Shown one piece after another: positions 61,591 through 64,000 of a stretch of 64,000 nucleotides of DNA. The position numbers and the translations under genes were made by a program. Positions within the stretch are counted from its first letter, which is position 1, and every line of letters begins with the position of its first letter. The stretch comes from MPNP01 sp026709725. GTDB taxonomy: Bacteria > Pseudomonadota > Alphaproteobacteria > Rhodobacterales > Rhodobacteraceae. The stretch is taken from positions 1,922,001-1,986,000 of the forward strand of contig OZ241384.1 of assembly GCA_965200805.1 (NCBI GenBank). Direction: 5' to 3'. The notes beneath the pieces were generated by a model, which had not been told where the DNA came from, did not search any database, and worked only from the letters and a program-made list of their open reading frames with translations.

Positions 61591-63138
61591 TCAGGGTTCG
61601 GTGTGCGAACGCCGGCGAAAAAGAATCCGGATTTCACGGAATGTCCAGACGCCAAGCGCGGCACAGACCGCGGTGTAGACCAGCAGCCCGCCAAGGACGA
61701 GACCGCAAAGGGCAGCGTAGCGGACTGTGTCCTGGACAAAGAGGTCGCCGCAGAGATGGATGAAACCATAAAGAAACAGACCCATGATCAGTGATGCAGT
61801 GGCAATGCGGGGAAGATTCCGACGATTGCGGCCATCAAGCCGGGTCGCCTGGCCCAGCCCCGCGGCTCCGCGACCGAGCATCAGGACCATTGCCCACGCT
61901 GCGAGGGCGGTGCCCAGCGCTGCAGCAAGATAGCCAAGTGCCGCCACCAGCCCCACCGCCACGGCCACGTTGACGAGCATGGAGAACAGCGCATAACGCA
62001 GAGGCGTCCTGCTGTCCTCGCGCGCGAAATACAGCGGCTGGAGGATTTTCTGCATCATGTACGCCGGTAACCCGGCAGCGTAGACAGCGAGGGCGAGGGC
62101 TGTCGCCCGGGAATCAGCGGCATCGAATGCCCCGCGCTCGAACAATACGCTGATGATCGGCAGTGCCGCCACCATCAGTGCCACCGTCGCCGGCAGCGCA
62201 AGCGACAGACAGGCCTCAAGGGCACGATTGAAGGCCCGCCTGCTGCCGACGATATCATTGGCGTGCAACCGGTGGGAAAGATCCGGCAGGAGCACGATCC
62301 CGATGGCGATACCGATGACACCCAGGGGCAGCTGGCACAGGCGATCCGCATAGTTCAGCCATGCAACACCGCCCTCCTGATAGCTTGCCACCTGACGACC
62401 AACGAGCAGATTGATCTGGACGACACCCCCTGCCAGCATGGCCGGCAGCGCAAGATGCAGGAGGCGGACCATATCATCTGTGAGGCGTGGCCGCCGGAGC
62501 GTTATGCGGACTCCGGCGCGGCGGAGGGCGAGAAAGACAATCAGGGCCTGGGCAAGGCCGGCCACGGGGACAATCAGGGCCAGGGCCAGCCCCGGTTCAA
62601 TCCCGGTCAATGGTACCAGCGTAAGGGTCAAGATAAAGAAGACATTGAGCATGATTGGTGCCGCGGCAGCGACGGAAAAGTGGCCCAGCGCATTCAGTGC
62701 AGCCGAGAGCAGGGCTGCGATGGCGACAAAAAGAATGTAGGGGAAGGCAACCCGTCCATAGAGGATGGCAAGATCAAACCGGCCATCATGGATAAAGCCG
62801 CTGGCCATGGCCAGCACCAGAAAGGGCATCAGCATCTGAGCGGCCATGACCAGCAGCAGCAGGATTGCTGCCAGATTGACACTGACATCACTGACAAATC
62901 CGTCCGGGTCATCCATGCCGGCGATTTTGCGCGCGTAGATGGGGACAAAGGCGAGATTGAGCGCCCCTTCGGCAAAGATCCGCCGGAACATGTTGGGCAG
63001 GGCAAAGGCAACCAGAAAGGCTTCAGCCACCGGACCGGTTCCGAGGATGGCGGCAAAGAGGATGTCCCTGATGAAGCCAAGGACCCGACTGGCCAGTGTC
63101 CACACACCAACAATGATCGAGTTGCCGATCAGCTTCAT
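61591..63138 (-). CDS. murJ: Lipid II flippase MurJ
   Basis: 515-residue inner-membrane protein with about fourteen helices that moves lipid II to the periplasm for peptidoglycan synthesis. It starts MKLIGNSIIVGVWTLASRVL and has the conserved SRVLGFIRDILFAAILGTGP and FAEGALNLAFVPIYARKIAG of the first helices. The arginines and aspartate lining the cavity are in these. ATG 63138 matches the usual N-terminus. The gene converges with the rhomboid gene. A regulator with a SIS domain lies upstream rather than glnD, which often precedes murJ. Confidence 0.95.
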   Translation of the reverse strand: MKLIGNSIIVGVWTLASRVLGFIRDILFAAILGTGPVAEAFLVAFALPNMFRRIFAEGALNLAFVPIYARKIAGMDDPDGFVSDVSVNLAAILLLLVMAAQMLMPFLVLAMASGFIHDGRFDLAILYGRVAFPYILFVAIAALLSAALNALGHFSVAAAAPIMLNVFFILTLTLVPLTGIEPGLALALIVPVAGLAQALIVFLALRRAGVRITLRRPRLTDDMVRLLHLALPAMLAGGVVQINLLVGRQVASYQEGGVAWLNYADRLCQLPLGVIGIAIGIVLLPDLSHRLHANDIVGSRRAFNRALEACLSLALPATVALMVAALPIISVLFERGAFDAADSRATALALAVYAAGLPAYMMQKILQPLYFAREDSRTPLRYALFSMLVNVAVAVGLVAALGYLAAALGTALAAWAMVLMLGRGAAGLGQATRLDGRNRRNLPRIATASLIMGLFLYGFIHLCGDLFVQDTVRYAALCGLVLGGLLVYTAVCAALGVWTFREIRILFRRRSHTEP

Positions 63139-63347
63139 GATGCAGTGGAAAGCCAGAGCCGGGAATGATGTCGACCGGACTTGTAGCGGCTTCCTGCAAA
63201 TGTCATCGGTCGCCGGGTGCCCCCTGCATTGCCAACGCACTCATGATCAGGCTCAACTGATGTCATCAGGCTCGCTGGGGATGGATTCCCGGACATTTTC
63301 AGGCAGTGTTGTGAGAGCAAGTGCGGCAAGGTCATCATGGCATCTCG

Positions 63348-64000
63348 TCACGATTTTAATTCGGTGGCGGCTTGCTGGGCTGCAAAGATCAGATCGTTGG
63401 ATTCGGGTTTCCTCTGAACCAGCATGATGAACAGAAGATCAAGGACCATCAATTGACCATCGCGCGACGTAATTGCGGATGAACGCGCCCGTTCTTCATC
63501 TGCGATGACATGGAGATTGATATCTGAGATTGATGCAAGCCGATTGGGTTGAACATCCGTAAGCGAAATCAACCTGGCGCCGGATGCCCTGGCCTGTTCC
63601 GCGATGCGGACAGTTTCGAGGCTGGTTCCGGAGTAGGACAATGCTATCATGACATCGTCGGAGCGCAGGGTTGCGGCATTTGCAATCTGGATGTGACTGT
63701 CCGGCCCGTAGAGAACGGAGCAGTCGAGTTTTTGAAGCTTGTAGGCAAAATCCTGAGCGACCAGTGACGATGCGCCGACTCCGGCAAGTTGAATTCTGCG
63801 CGCACCCATGATCGCGCCCAGAACAGATTCAAGTGTCTTCTCGCAATTCAGTGACATTGTCTGCTGCATTGCATGCAGTTTTGATCCAAGGAGTTTTTGG
63901 ATGGTTGTTGGGAGATTGTCGGATGATTCGATCATGCCATGCACGACATCGGCCGGCAGGTTCCAGTCCTGTGCTGTGGCTTCACTGACGGCAAGCTTGA
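63348..64000 (-). CDS. MurR/RpiR-family SIS-domain regulator (5' partial)
   Basis: The frame runs off the right edge, so the helix-turn-helix start is only partly in view (LAVSEATAQDWN near the edge). A linker (TTIQKLLGSKLHAMQQTMSL) leads to a SIS sugar-phosphate-binding domain: GARRIQLAGVGASSLVAQDF, DVMIALSYSGTSLETVRIAE and ARLISLTDVQPNRLASISDI. Such proteins sense amino-sugar or sugar phosphates and repress catabolic operons. The gene lies 210 bp upstream of murJ on the same strand; whether it controls murJ is unknown. The metabolic target probably lies beyond the window. Confidence 0.85.
   Translation of the reverse strand, partial: KLAVSEATAQDWNLPADVVHGMIESSDNLPTTIQKLLGSKLHAMQQTMSLNCEKTLESVLGAIMGARRIQLAGVGASSLVAQDFAYKLQKLDCSVLYGPDSHIQIANAATLRSDDVMIALSYSGTSLETVRIAEQARASGARLISLTDVQPNRLASISDINLHVIADEERARSSAITSRDGQLMVLDLLFIMLVQRKPESNDLIFAAQQAATELKS

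Noticed and set aside
62263..63168. 301-codon + strand open frame opposite murJ
   Set aside because: Antisense shadow of a well-supported membrane protein gene; its charged composition mirrors the hydrophobic codons of murJ.

Overview
The window reads as chromosome of an alphaproteobacterium. This rests on gene content: an HdaA-type DnaA regulator, the short (~448 aa) ProRS without an editing insertion, a single LolC/E-type permease with LolD, a ppk1-ppx pair, a TAXI-TRAP system with a DUF1850 partner, and trpS next to murJ. A bacterial voltage-gated Na+ channel, NhaA and a Na+/Ca2+-type exchanger close together suggest a saline or marine lifestyle (inference). Core genes are intact. Between them lie long gene-poor stretches full of IS remnants, frameshifted genes and diverged dispersed repeats, as expected of a lineage decaying after mobile-element expansion, perhaps host-associated (inference).

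Layout. 1-2.9 kb: a large N6-adenine DNA methyltransferase, open at the left edge and interrupted by a G12 tract that puts its C-terminus out of frame. 2.9-12.9 kb: a + strand housekeeping run (nadK, AI-2E-type permease, hdaA, ppk, ppx, proS, lolC, lolD). 13.4-15.1 kb: a tandem array of small coiled-coil, C-terminally membrane-anchored proteins. 15.3-18.9 kb: a 165-bp MITE-like insertion, then the TAXI-TRAP operon. 18.9-25 kb: a 488-bp inverted-repeat element, a protease-dead M48-like protein, an acyl-CoA ligase, a GC-extreme repeat and a hipBA remnant. 25.9-29.3 kb: a two-gene beta-oxidation operon. 29.6-33 kb: remnants, another coiled-coil gene, and a Panacea-domain antitoxin-like gene with a broken two-helix membrane partner. 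33.2-38.3 kb: an ArsP_2/manganese-type exporter under a 33-bp Fur/Mur-like palindrome, a MATE exporter and an E1/transketolase-like enzyme. 40.4-47 kb: ion-handling genes, an N-formylglutamate amidohydrolase and pyrD. 47-56.7 kb: a repeat and pseudogene graveyard (IS4/Tn5-like transposase, secreted-protein and barrel-lipoprotein remnants, GC-extreme repeats). 56.7-64 kb: DUF2306 protein, lldD-like, ilvE, trpS, a histidine-less rhomboid, murJ and an RpiR/SIS regulator running off the right edge.

The signals most worth following are: the G12 tract in the methyltransferase, a candidate phase-variable switch; the expanded family of small coiled-coil tail-anchored proteins (three tandem intact copies, one deleted copy, three further intact paralogues and a remnant), which looks modular and recombining; the MITE with a clean 8-bp target duplication; the Panacea/2TM pair; and the metal-regulator palindrome.
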